In this document: piece after piece, positions 25,280-34,282 of the stretch
How positions within the stretch are numbered: the stretch's first letter is position 1
How the letters are laid out: every line of letters begins with the position of its first letter
From: Aureispira sp964404215
Lineage (GTDB): Bacteria; Bacteroidota; Bacteroidia; Chitinophagales; Saprospiraceae
Length of the DNA stretch: 64,000 nt
NCBI GenBank assembly: GCA_964404215.1
Contig: CAYOJF010000006.1
Location: 1-64,000, forward strand
Direction: 5' to 3'
Position numbers and translations under genes: made by a program
Notes under the pieces: model-generated
What the model saw: only the letters and a program-made list of their open reading frames with translations
What the model was told of the DNA's origin: nothing
Databases searched by the model: none

Positions 25280-27787
25280 ATGTCTAATTCACTATCAAAA
25301 GCAGCGATAGGCAAATTACTTTCACTCAAAAAAGCCGCTAGAAACTACCTAGTAAGCTACAAAACACTGAAAGGCACCCCAGCTTATGCTCAAAATAAGG
25401 CAAAATACGAGGCAGTAAGAGATTTATTTAGCGAACTTAATTTGCTAGATCTATCAGCTCCTGCTGCTGCACCCCAAACAGAAGAAAAACAACCTAAAAA
25501 GAAAAAGTCTTCAAAAGAAGAACGCAAAGCTAGACGTGCTGCTCGTAAAGCAGCACGCAAAGCAAAAAAAGAAAAAAGTGCTCGCGACAAACGTAAAGAA
25601 AAACGTCAAGAGAAAAAAGCAATGCCTTTTTCGGAAGATGAAAGTGGAGCAAAAACAGAAGCATTTAACCGTTTTGAAGAACTAAAAGGACTCTGGAGTG
25701 TCGTTTCTACCTTCGAAAATATAACAGAAGGCTTCAAAAATGCAGTTACCAAATCTGAAGAGTTTATCACTAAGGCTCAAGATTATATTCATATTGCTAA
25801 AATGTTTGCTACTGGTGAATTTGCAGACGAAGTAGCACGTGCAGAAGAATGGGTTGCTAAAGCTAAAAAGTATATCGCTATTGCTAAAAATGTGACGGAC
25901 CAAGTAGAACGTTACAATAAAATATTCTTAGCAGTTGTTGATATTACAGGAAAAATACCTACTACTGTAGAAAATCTTAAAGATGGTTTTGTAAAAGATG
26001 CTACGGAAATTTTCGCTTCGGCTAGACAATTCTTAGCGATTGCAGATAGTGAAAAAGGAGAGTTTGATCTTACCAAACTACAAGATGTCCTAACGCGTGG
26101 TCAAGAGAAACTAGACCAATTAGGTGATTTAGTTGGGTTAATCATCAAAGACGAAGACAAAAATAACCTACCAGATTGGTTTGATAAATTACAAGCAGAA
26201 TATGACAAATTGCTTGGTACTACAGATCTAATTCCAGGAATGGACTTAGATGACAAAGTACTGTTGCAAATCAAAAATCTTAATACTAAATTAAAAGATT
26301 TTGTTGCTGCTGCGTCTCAAAAAATAGAAGACCTTGATATCCAAGGCAAAATAGATCAAGCAAAAACATGGTTAAAAGAAACTAGTGAATTTGTTACAGC
26401 TATCACTGGTTTTGTAGAGAATGTAAAAGATGGTGATCTAATTGAAATTTATCAGGATTTAAAAGATTTCAAATCCTACCTAGATTCTAATCCTGATATT
26501 TTCTCTCAAACACAACTTGACAACAAACTACTACAGACACTCTCTGACAAAAGTAAGAAAGCAGAACAGTGGTTGATGAATAAATTGACAGGAGGTGATG
26601 CCACTAAAGTAGCTCTCGTCAAAGCAGTTCTAGGGTCTATTGATACGCTCATTTTGAGCTCTGGTAACCCAGTCAATCATACGCCTAAATACGAACAAGA
26701 TGCTAATGCAATCAATATCCCTGATATCACAGCATTAACAGCTGCTCAAAAAGCAACGATCTTAGGAGAACATGGTATTAATCCTTCGCAAACAGGTATT
26801 CCATACGACCGTGTATTGGGTAATGTAATTATTCAAGCTCTTCGCAAGAAAGGAACAGTTACGTCTAAGTACGAAGACTTCTTGAAAGTAGGAGCTGAAG
26901 CTTCTAAAGAACTTATTGATGCTCGTGAGCAGTTTGATGGTGCTGTTGAGGCACATGACAAATACATTAAGGCTATTAACACAATTGGTATCAAAGCAAT
27001 TGGTGCTGTTGTAGGATTAGCGGCTAATATGATGGCTCCTGGAGTAGGATCTGTCGTGAAAGCATTGGGTGGTGCTCTATTGGGCGATATGAGTTTATTG
27101 AATGATAAAATTGATGCCCTGATTCCCGTAGGAGTCCCTATTGTAGGTGATTTAGCGAAAGGAATTAGTTCTGAAATACTCCCTAAATTTGGTTCTGAAG
27201 AAGGTATTATCAATATCGATGGCGAAAGTGTTATGAATGGTTTAGCTGATTTGTACGCCAATGGCATTACCGCTAAATATGCAGAAGTATTCTCCCTATT
27301 AGTTCAAATAGAAGGGAGTTCAGATATCATTCAGAAAAAATTAGTACAAATTGGTCAAGCTGGATTAGGTGACGAAGCAGAAATCAATGATATCAATAAA
27401 GATATTCTCTTATTGGCTTATCAGTGGAATATGTTGACGAAACAAATCCAACAAAAATATTTGGACCTACAACGTCCATCTGTCAATACAAGAGCTGCGT
27501 TCTATAATGCAAGTCGTTACTTCCACTCTATCTGGTTAATCAAATTCCCTAAAAAAGAAATTAGAATTGGTAAAACCATGATTAAAGAGTTCAATACCTT
27601 TGGTATTATCAAGGAGTCTGGTGCAGAATGGAAAAGCGGTTTCTGGTCACAAGCAGGTCGTGGATTCTTTGGCTTCTTTGGAGCTGATCCATTTGACTAC
27701 AGAGCAGAACTAGACAAAATGAAAAAATGGAGTTATTCCGAGCAAAGTATTTTGAAGACTCCTGCTGCTTGGAAACGTAACTTCTAA
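25280..27787 (+). CDS. Large helical protein with basic linker and hydrophobic hairpin, function unknown
   Basis: An 835-residue protein without signal peptide. Residues 1-60 are a helical cap. Residues about 72-115 are an extreme Lys/Arg/Ala tract, probably disordered. Residues 120-480 are long amphipathic helices with repeated phrases (EEFITKAQDYIHIAKMFA / EEWVAKAKKYIAIAKNV). Residues about 560-640 contain two Gly/Ala-rich hydrophobic stretches (KAIGAVVGLAANMMAPGVGS and VGVPIVGDLAKGISSEILP), a pattern that recalls the membrane-inserting hairpin of alpha-helical pore-forming proteins. No family is recognised. It is a single gene between an M1 peptidase and a strong terminator. A toxin, a secretion-system cargo or a cytoskeletal protein are all possible. 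Confidence 0.65.
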   Translation: MSNSLSKAAIGKLLSLKKAARNYLVSYKTLKGTPAYAQNKAKYEAVRDLFSELNLLDLSAPAAAPQTEEKQPKKKKSSKEERKARRAARKAARKAKKEKSARDKRKEKRQEKKAMPFSEDESGAKTEAFNRFEELKGLWSVVSTFENITEGFKNAVTKSEEFITKAQDYIHIAKMFATGEFADEVARAEEWVAKAKKYIAIAKNVTDQVERYNKIFLAVVDITGKIPTTVENLKDGFVKDATEIFASARQFLAIADSEKGEFDLTKLQDVLTRGQEKLDQLGDLVGLIIKDEDKNNLPDWFDKLQAEYDKLLGTTDLIPGMDLDDKVLLQIKNLNTKLKDFVAAASQKIEDLDIQGKIDQAKTWLKETSEFVTAITGFVENVKDGDLIEIYQDLKDFKSYLDSNPDIFSQTQLDNKLLQTLSDKSKKAEQWLMNKLTGGDATKVALVKAVLGSIDTLILSSGNPVNHTPKYEQDANAINIPDITALTAAQKATILGEHGINPSQTGIPYDRVLGNVIIQALRKKGTVTSKYEDFLKVGAEASKELIDAREQFDGAVEAHDKYIKAINTIGIKAIGAVVGLAANMMAPGVGSVVKALGGALLGDMSLLNDKIDALIPVGVPIVGDLAKGISSEILPKFGSEEGIINIDGESVMNGLADLYANGITAKYAEVFSLLVQIEGSSDIIQKKLVQIGQAGLGDEAEINDINKDILLLAYQWNMLTKQIQQKYLDLQRPSVNTRAAFYNASRYFHSIWLIKFPKKEIRIGKTMIKEFNTFGIIKESGAEWKSGFWSQAGRGFFGFFGADPFDYRAELDKMKKWSYSEQSILKTPAAWKRNF

Positions 27788-27817
27788 ATGAGGTTATACT
27801 CCCGAATGATAAATTTT

Positions 27818-27856
27818 AAAAAAGCTATTCAACTAGATATTGAATAGCTTTTTTTG
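27818..27856 (+). terminator. Rho-independent terminator
   Basis: A 15-bp perfect stem AAAAAAGCTATTCAA/TTGAATAGCTTTTTT (27818-27832 and 27840-27854) with a 7-nt loop and T tail ends the 835-residue protein's transcript. Confidence 0.9.
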
Positions 27857-27920
27857 TCACTTCCTTTGAAGCATTTGTAAGTACTAGATTCACTGACTTC
27901 AAGAGACCATCTCCTATAAT

Positions 27921-28679
27921 ATGAAAAAAATAATCCTTCTATTGACAATTCTCTTTTCTTCTATTTCTATTCATGCACAAAAATTAGAAAACTGCTCTTT
28001 ATGTGCATCCCAAAAATACACTAACTCTGATATTAGTCAAAATGAACTTTATGAAATTCAATTGCTAAGAAATGAAATTTTTGCAAGACATCATTACCCT
28101 TTCAAAAATGAGAGATTAGGAGAGTACTATTCCAAGTATACTTGGTATAAACCTAATGACAAAATTTCAATACAAACAATAAATTTGAATTCTATTGAGC
28201 TCGCTAATATTGAGCTTTTTAAAGCTAAAGAAAGAGAAATTCAAAACTATAGAAATCAACTAATAGAGCAGCTAAAAAAACTAAAAACAGCACTTAATAC
28301 GCCAAACAATAGCTTTATTGAAAAAACCTTTAACAAGGTGGTTTCTAAGAATGACGATATTTACCCTGCTCTAATAAAAGCACTAAGAGATGTTCTTAAT
28401 GCTGCTGACCTAGAAGATATCAACTGGTACAAAGGACAAGCTCAGTATATAGTGACACTGGATAATGGATTTTCTATTTCGACTAGAAGTATATATATAA
28501 AAGGGAAATTCATTTCTATTATCAATTCAGCTCCAGGACAACACTCTACTCTAATGAAAAGTAATGAATCTTTTAAATACCCCAGTAGCTATTTTTCTGA
28601 AAATGAAAATACAGGTGGTGGTAAATTTGAATTCAAAAATGGAAAACTAATTCTGGTAGCTCTTCTTTTTGCTGGATAA
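27921..28679 (+). CDS. Secreted YARHG-domain protein
   Basis: A 252-residue protein with a signal peptide (residues 1-19, cleavage after IHAQ). Residues about 38-110 form a YARHG domain, named for its core motif, here as LRNEIFARHHYPF, followed by the typical YYSKYTWYKPN and LNSIELANIELFKAKE. A CSLC pair lies at the mature N-terminus. The C-terminal 120 residues are a separate beta-rich domain with no recognised family. YARHG domains occur on exported proteins and their role is poorly known. It has a small intergenic gap on both sides and no obvious partner. Confidence 0.85.
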   Translation: MKKIILLLTILFSSISIHAQKLENCSLCASQKYTNSDISQNELYEIQLLRNEIFARHHYPFKNERLGEYYSKYTWYKPNDKISIQTINLNSIELANIELFKAKEREIQNYRNQLIEQLKKLKTALNTPNNSFIEKTFNKVVSKNDDIYPALIKALRDVLNAADLEDINWYKGQAQYIVTLDNGFSISTRSIYIKGKFISIINSAPGQHSTLMKSNESFKYPSSYFSENENTGGGKFEFKNGKLILVALLFAG

Positions 28680-28946
28680 GGGGATATTAAAGCTGTAATC
28701 TTATTAACTTTTTTCGTTTTTTTTATATTTTCACTCCCCCAACTTGGACAATTTTTTGCCTAAATTATCAGTTTAGTTACTTTTAGTTTACGCTTTTTGT
28801 CCTTGTCATTTCTCTCAGCCTTACATTTACAACACCGCCAAATGTTTTTATAGCCCTATTTATTATCAACTACTTATTATACGCCTACCGATTCGCTAAA
28901 AAGCGATTAATATCATCTCCTTTTTTAACCTTTTAATCATAAAAAA

Positions 28947-29459
28947 ATGAAACATCTTTTTTTACTCTTTATGTTATGCTTGGTTATTACTTTTTCTGCT
29001 TGTAACCAAGATAAATGTAAAGATGCCATTTGTACTACCATTAACTCTGTCTGTGACAATGGTATTTGTGTCTGTAAAGATGGCTATGAAGCTAATGCTT
29101 TTGGTGCTTGTGTACTTCCTGTATGGAACGAAAAATTAATAGGTCGTCGGTTAGTAACTGATGGTTGTAGTTCCTCTGGCACATCAAGCTATAACGTTAC
29201 TCTAGCTCCCAATAGTGCTATCCCAACTGAAGTTCAAGTTAGTAATTTTTGGGATGTATTCAATAGTCCAGTTATCCTAACCATGCGTTCTGCCACCACA
29301 TTTGATATTATATTGCAAGAACCAGATAGAGATGGTCTTACAGTGCAGTCAACCACTCAAGGAACATTTGATCCTAGTACTGGGCGTATTACCGTATCCT
29401 ATCGCGTAACGGATACAAATACAGCAAACGTTGATGAATGCAATAGTACATGGAATTAA
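28947..29459 (+). CDS. Lipoprotein with EGF-like cysteine module
   Basis: A 170-residue lipoprotein with a lipobox around Cys19 (ITFSAC). The mature N-terminus carries a compact six-cysteine EGF-like unit (CKDAICTT...CDNGICVCKDGYE...GACV, about residues 23-57), unusual in small bacterial proteins but known on Bacteroidota surface lipoproteins. The remaining 110 residues are beta-rich (VTLAPNSAIPTEVQVSNFW...TGRITVSYRV) and may form a single lipocalin-like or jelly-roll domain. The C-terminal Cys (DECNSTWN) could pair with Cys52-type residues. It is likely surface- or periplasm-facing. No function assigned. Confidence 0.75.
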   Translation: MKHLFLLFMLCLVITFSACNQDKCKDAICTTINSVCDNGICVCKDGYEANAFGACVLPVWNEKLIGRRLVTDGCSSSGTSSYNVTLAPNSAIPTEVQVSNFWDVFNSPVILTMRSATTFDIILQEPDRDGLTVQSTTQGTFDPSTGRITVSYRVTDTNTANVDECNSTWN

Positions 29460-29497
29460 TCTGTAGTTGTGACGACTATTAAGTTAATAATACAAAT

Positions 29498-29535
29498 AAA
29501 GCCTCCTTTTCATGGTATAAAAAGGGGGCTTTTAC
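29498..29535 (+). terminator. Rho-independent terminator
   Basis: The stem AAAGCCTCCTTTT/AAAAGGGGGCTTT (29498-29510 with 29520-29532, one G-U wobble) plus a T tail follows the lipoprotein gene. Confidence 0.85.
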
Positions 29536-29667
29536 TAAAAGTAAGTTATTACAAATAAATTAGTATAGTGAAGAAAATATCTTTACTTAGAGTCGTGTTA
29601 TCAAATACTCAATTTTAGCTAGAAGGAATAGTAAAACACTCCAATATCCATTCAGAATAACCTCTAT

Positions 29668-30810
29668 TTATTCAGTAATATCTGTCTCTATAAAATGTCT
29701 CAATTCTTTAATAAATTGAGGAAAAATTTCTCGATGTAGAAAATGACCTGCATTTTCAAATACCGTAGTTTTAGAGCCTTTAGGCATTTGCTTTTTCATT
29801 CTCTCAATGACATCAGGTGTAGCTATCTCATCATTTTCGCCTACCATAAAATAAATAGGCAAATTAGGTATTTGATTATAAAATGTCCGATTTTCATCTG
29901 TTTCAGAAGCAAAAGAACGATAATATCCTAATGCTGCTTCTAGTCGATTCGGATATTTAAAAGTTTCAATGATTGGATTACAAGATTCCTTGTAATTAGT
30001 ATAATCTGGCGACCATCTTTGATAAAGTCTATCAATATAATCAAAGTCATTTTTGCGAGCATACCTCACCCCATAATCCCCTGTCCCAAACATAAAGAAA
30101 TGTCTGCCAGCAATCGCTAAGGAAGGAGTAGGAATCAAACAAGTAGGATGAGGAATAGCTACCGATACAATTTTATAAATTCGATCTTCGGCTAAATTTC
30201 CTACACACTGAGCTACCGATGCCCCCCAATCTTGACCTACTATAGTGAACTTATCTATTCCCAATTGATCTAGCAGCAAAACAATATCTTCTGCCACTGA
30301 CTTGACAGAATAATCATCTTTTGATGAAATATCCGTAGGATAATATCCTCTCAAAAAAGGAGCAATTACTCGATAATCCTTAGACAAATTAGTAATTGTT
30401 TCGTCCCAAGTACTTGCCATATCAGGAAACCCATGTAGTAAAACAACAACAGGGCCTGTTCCTTTTTCTAAATAAGCATAATTCATCTCATTTTTGAGCC
30501 GAACTGTCTGTATAGGATGAATGCTTAGGTTTTGTGCAACTTCTGAAAGACTAGGTTCTGAATCATAGTAAATTTTGCGTCCGAAACTAGCCATACAAAC
30601 AATTATCACAGTACTTATTCCTAAAAATAATATGGGTTGAATCCATTTTTTTTGAGGGAATTGTCTCGTCAAAAACCGTGAAGTAGGAGATATTAAGAGT
30701 AAACCTAATAAGATCACCCCTATACCAAATAAAACTTCATTTAAAGGAAATAGAAGTAAGCCTATAAGTAATAATAGGAATCCAAATAAGTTGCCTAATA
30801 CTTTTATCAT
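29668..30810 (-). CDS. Membrane-anchored alpha/beta hydrolase (epoxide hydrolase-like)
   Basis: A 380-residue protein. I prefer the ATG at 30810. The longer reading frame begins at a TTG at 30837 and would crowd the divergent regulator's promoter. Residues 3-42 and 58-74 hold three hydrophobic helices, then an alpha/beta-hydrolase fold: oxyanion motif LLHGFPD, nucleophile Asp194 in VGQDWGA, and the terminal acid-His elements GENDEI and AGHFLHRE. An Asp nucleophile and the HGFP motif place it with epoxide hydrolases and haloalkane dehalogenases. The membrane anchor is unusual. It is divergent from an HxlR regulator with a palindrome between them, so it is probably that regulator's target. Confidence 0.85.
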   Translation of the reverse strand: MIKVLGNLFGFLLLLIGLLLFPLNEVLFGIGVILLGLLLISPTSRFLTRQFPQKKWIQPILFLGISTVIIVCMASFGRKIYYDSEPSLSEVAQNLSIHPIQTVRLKNEMNYAYLEKGTGPVVVLLHGFPDMASTWDETITNLSKDYRVIAPFLRGYYPTDISSKDDYSVKSVAEDIVLLLDQLGIDKFTIVGQDWGASVAQCVGNLAEDRIYKIVSVAIPHPTCLIPTPSLAIAGRHFFMFGTGDYGVRYARKNDFDYIDRLYQRWSPDYTNYKESCNPIIETFKYPNRLEAALGYYRSFASETDENRTFYNQIPNLPIYFMVGENDEIATPDVIERMKKQMPKGSKTTVFENAGHFLHREIFPQFIKELRHFIETDITE

Positions 30811-30848
30811 TTTTATGTACTTTTGTTTCAGAAGCAAACCTAATCACT

Positions 30849-30869
30849 TTAATTGCAAAATGCAAGTAA
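30849..30869. promoter_or_regulatory. Palindromic operator candidate for the HxlR regulator
   Basis: A 21-bp imperfect palindrome (TTAATTGCA-AAA-TGCAAGTAA, one mismatched pair besides the 3-bp centre) sits in the 63-bp space between the hydrolase and HxlR starts, the usual place for autoregulation and control of a divergent gene by an HxlR-type repressor or activator. Confidence 0.55.
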
Positions 30870-30873
30870 TAGT

Positions 30874-31299
30874 ATGAAAAAAAAATTTAGATGCACCTGT
30901 CCCATTACTTCAGCTTTAGATATATTAGGAGACAAGTGGACTTTGGTAATTATTAAACAAATGCTAATTGAACATAAAAAGACATTCACTGATTTCATAG
31001 AAAGTGAGGAGGCTATTGCAACCAATATTTTATCTTCAAGACTTAAGATATTAGAAGAGTTTGGTTTATTAACCAAAACCAAATCATTACCAAATAAAAA
31101 AAAGAATATTTATACATTAACAGAAAAGGGAATCGATCTTGCTGCTGTTATTTTGGAACTCAGTATTTGGAGTGAGTCCAACGTTACTGAACTAAACCCA
31201 ATACTAGAAAAACATCCTGCCACAGACTTTGCCATAAAGCATAAAGAAAAAGCAATTGCACACATAAAAAAATCTTACAAAGAAATTACTCTCTCCTAA
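30874..31299 (+). CDS. HxlR-family winged-helix transcriptional regulator
   Basis: A 141-residue regulator from the ATG at 30874. A longer frame begins at a TTG at 30853 inside the palindrome, and I reject it. The HxlR signature is clear: CTCPITSALDILGDKWTLVI near the N-terminus, then LSSRLKILEEFGLL (winged-helix recognition region) and a C-terminal wing (YTLTEKGIDL). HxlR proteins bind as dimers and many sense reactive electrophiles, aldehydes or disulfide stress, and the two N-terminal Cys (7 and 9) could take part. It is divergent from an epoxide-hydrolase-like gene, its likely target. Confidence 0.92.
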   Translation: MKKKFRCTCPITSALDILGDKWTLVIIKQMLIEHKKTFTDFIESEEAIATNILSSRLKILEEFGLLTKTKSLPNKKKNIYTLTEKGIDLAAVILELSIWSESNVTELNPILEKHPATDFAIKHKEKAIAHIKKSYKEITLS

Positions 31300-31427
31300 A
31301 AATAATTACTCTCACTCATTTAAGTTTTATTCTGAATTTGTTTAAGAAGTCGTAACGAAATGACTTGTAGGTAATTAATAATCAACATGATACTACTTCC
31401 CAAATAACTTCTCTACTAAAAGATACT

Positions 31428-34208
31428 ATGATTAAATATACGCTACTCTTATTTATATTTATTAGCTATTATCATTGCTCTGCACAGACCTATAGTCCGA
31501 ATTCACTCCAAAATTTCACTTTTGCAGAATTAGATAGTCTTGTCATGCAAGAATATACTAAAAGCGATATACACAATCCTATTATCATCACAAGATATAG
31601 TAGAGAAAAAGCGGTACAGAAATTCGGAAAAATGGATTCTCTTTACACAGAATATACCAATCGGATGGGCTTTTTCCTACATATAGCAGGACAGTTAGAA
31701 GAAGCCGAAGGCTATTTTTTAGAGGCATTGGGATTAAAAAAACAAATCTTTGGGAAGGAGCATACTGAATATGGAGTAACTCTAAATAATTTAGCTGCTA
31801 TCTATCTTGATCTAGGCAACTATAAACAAGCAGAACCTTTATTTTTAGAAAACATTCAGTTACAAGAGAAATTGTGGGGCAAAGCTCATCCAAACTATAT
31901 ACAATCTATAGGCAACCTGGGAGCATTTTATGTCCGTACCAACAAATTAGAAAAGGCAAAAAAAATATACAAGACACTCTTAGCTACAGCACCATCCTCC
32001 ATGGTCATTTACTATTCACTAATGAGCCAGTATGGTTCCATTTTCGTCAAAACCAAAGAATATGAACAAGCCGAAAAAATACTACTAGAAGCACTAAAAG
32101 GAAAAGAAAAAAAAATTGGTAGACAACATCGTCTCTACGCTAAAACATTACTCAACTTAGCAGGGCTGTACCGCATCAAAAAACAATATCCAACTTCTTT
32201 AAAATATTACGAACAAGCGAAAGACATACAACTTCAATTAACAGGTAAGTTTCACCCCAGCTATATTACGCTATTACAAGGAATGGCAACGTTACACTTT
32301 GAACAGAAACAGTTTAATAAAGCTATTTCATATACTAAAGAAAGCTTAGCCGCTAACTGTAAAAAACCAATGCAGATAGTTGGGACTCGATTGAAAACAT
32401 CCAATTTTATTTATCACAAAAAAGCAGTGGAATCTATAAAAATTTGGATGCAAATTTTGAATCAGCAATACCAAAAAGCTCCTTCCACAGCACTTGCTAC
32501 TCAAATTCGTCAACTCTCCCAAAAAGCCATAGAGCTGAATATTCTGATCAAGAATAGCTTTGAAATGGATCAAGATAAAATCAATCTACTCGAAGAAAAC
32601 AACTACTTCGCTACTATGGGGATACAAAGTAGTATACGTACGGATGATGATAAACTGATCCAGCAGGCATTTGATTTTGCAGAGCAAAATAAATCTATTC
32701 TTTTAGCTGATGCCCTACGAGGAACCAAGGCAAAGCAACTAGGTTATTTACCTGATAGTTTAGCTAAAACTGAAAAAACACTCCGTCAAGAAGTCAAAGT
32801 ACTCCAAAAATCCATTGCTCAAGCTAAAGATTCGATCACTCGCAATAATCTATTGGCTCAGATGGGTAGTATTCATCTAAAGATTGATGCTTTCAAACAA
32901 AAAGTCCAATATGAGTACCCTGCCTATCATTCACTCAAATATCAAAATGAGCTCATCTCCGTCGCTGATATACAACAACGATTGGAAGAAAATACTGCTC
33001 TACTAGAATACTTTGTAAGCGACAGTAGTTCGTTTCTATTTGTGGTCACCAAAAACAATTTTAAAATACATCCAATTCCTGTTAGCAAAAGAGAATTGGT
33101 ACAGCACAGTAAACGACTTCGGCAAGCATTAAGCAACTACCCATTCATTTTGAACAATGAAACAGCTGCTTTCCAGAAATACACCAGCGAAGCCAGTTGG
33201 TTTTATGAAAACTGGGTCAAAGTTGGTCTTCCAAAGCAAAGCACAATTACTAATCTGACTATTATCACAGATAATGTACTTGGACATTTACCATTTGAAG
33301 TATTCTTGAGCACTCTACCTACTGAGCAGCATAATCTAGATTATGCTAAACTCAACTATCTCATTAAAGAATATGCGATCAATTATAATTACTCTGCTAC
33401 GCTCTGGAAACACAATCAAGATATGCTAGTCGCTCAAAATACTGGTAAAATACTTGCTCTAGCAGCTAGCTATCCTCCTTTGGATTCTAACCAAGTACGA
33501 GTATTGAGACAGCCTTATACCTATCAGATACGAAAAAACCTATCTCCTATCCCTAAAGTAAAGGAAGAAGTAGCTGCTCTAGAACATAACTTTGTTGGTA
33601 CTTTTGTACAAGATCAGTCTGCCAATGAACAGTTTTTCAAGCAAAATGCTACCACTTATAATATCATCCATTTGGCAATGCACGGTATTCTAAACACCCG
33701 TACACCTATCCTATCTAGTCTTGCTTTTAGTGAAAATTACGATAGTACTGAAAATAATTTCCTCCATACCTATGAAATTGCTGACTTAGATCTGAAAGCT
33801 CAATTGGTCACCTTGTCCGCTTGCGAAACAGGATATGGTAAATTTGAACAAGGAGAAGGCGTACTCTCTTTAGCACGCTCTTTCATGTATGCGGGAGTAC
33901 CTGCCCTAGTAGTCAGTTTGTGGCAAGTCAATGATCAATCTACTGCTATTTTAATGCCTTTGTTTTATACCAATATAGCCAATGGAATGTCCAAGGATAA
34001 AGCATTGCAACAAGCTAAACTAACTTATTTGAAAAACAATACTGGTGTCGCTGCTCATCCTGCGTTTTGGTCAGCGTTTATACAACTAGGTGATCCTTCT
34101 AGTATTGAATTAAAAACAAAACCCAAGGCTTCTTTTTATTGGACAATAGGTAGTTTAATAATCGTTTGTTTGCTACTGCTGTTTTGGTTAATCTATAGAA
34201 AAAAATAA
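31428..34208 (+). CDS. Exported TPR-CHAT (caspase-like) protein
   Basis: A 926-residue protein with a signal peptide (residues 1-19, cleavage after CSAQ), tetratricopeptide repeats over about residues 70-300 (YGVTLNNLAAIYLDLGNYKQAEPLF and similar), a helical region to about 570, then a CHAT peptidase domain (about 610-900) and a C-terminal transmembrane helix (about 903-921) with a short basic tail. The catalytic dyad is intact: His752 in HLAMHG and Cys799 in SACETG. CHAT enzymes are caspase-clan cysteine proteases, usually in the cytosol. This one should face the periplasm and be tethered to the inner membrane. Neighbours give no substrate. The sulfur cluster begins 75 bp downstream. Confidence 0.9.
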   Translation: MIKYTLLLFIFISYYHCSAQTYSPNSLQNFTFAELDSLVMQEYTKSDIHNPIIITRYSREKAVQKFGKMDSLYTEYTNRMGFFLHIAGQLEEAEGYFLEALGLKKQIFGKEHTEYGVTLNNLAAIYLDLGNYKQAEPLFLENIQLQEKLWGKAHPNYIQSIGNLGAFYVRTNKLEKAKKIYKTLLATAPSSMVIYYSLMSQYGSIFVKTKEYEQAEKILLEALKGKEKKIGRQHRLYAKTLLNLAGLYRIKKQYPTSLKYYEQAKDIQLQLTGKFHPSYITLLQGMATLHFEQKQFNKAISYTKESLAANCKKPMQIVGTRLKTSNFIYHKKAVESIKIWMQILNQQYQKAPSTALATQIRQLSQKAIELNILIKNSFEMDQDKINLLEENNYFATMGIQSSIRTDDDKLIQQAFDFAEQNKSILLADALRGTKAKQLGYLPDSLAKTEKTLRQEVKVLQKSIAQAKDSITRNNLLAQMGSIHLKIDAFKQKVQYEYPAYHSLKYQNELISVADIQQRLEENTALLEYFVSDSSSFLFVVTKNNFKIHPIPVSKRELVQHSKRLRQALSNYPFILNNETAAFQKYTSEASWFYENWVKVGLPKQSTITNLTIITDNVLGHLPFEVFLSTLPTEQHNLDYAKLNYLIKEYAINYNYSATLWKHNQDMLVAQNTGKILALAASYPPLDSNQVRVLRQPYTYQIRKNLSPIPKVKEEVAALEHNFVGTFVQDQSANEQFFKQNATTYNIIHLAMHGILNTRTPILSSLAFSENYDSTENNFLHTYEIADLDLKAQLVTLSACETGYGKFEQGEGVLSLARSFMYAGVPALVVSLWQVNDQSTAILMPLFYTNIANGMSKDKALQQAKLTYLKNNTGVAAHPAFWSAFIQLGDPSSIELKTKPKASFYWTIGSLIIVCLLLLFWLIYRKK

Positions 34209-34216
34209 GCTCCTTT

Positions 34217-34260
34217 GTGATGGTCATCACTTAAGCTTCCCTTTAGCTGCTTTAGATTTG
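34217..34260 (+). promoter_or_regulatory. Crp/Fnr-type operator and -7 box for the SulP gene
   Basis: The perfect palindrome GTGAT-GGTC-ATCAC (34217-34230) is centred 33 bp upstream of TAGATTTG (34253-34260), a full TAnnTTTG box. Same site and same spacing as at 35651, placing the site near -40, as for class II activation by Crp/Fnr proteins. Confidence 0.75.
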
Positions 34261-34282
34261 TGTCAACAAAACATCAGATTGT

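Noticed and set aside
29668..30837. 389-aa start for the hydrolase and 148-aa start for HxlR
   Set aside because: Both start at TTG codons that overlap the intergenic palindrome. The ATG starts at 30810 and 30874 leave space for a divergent promoter.
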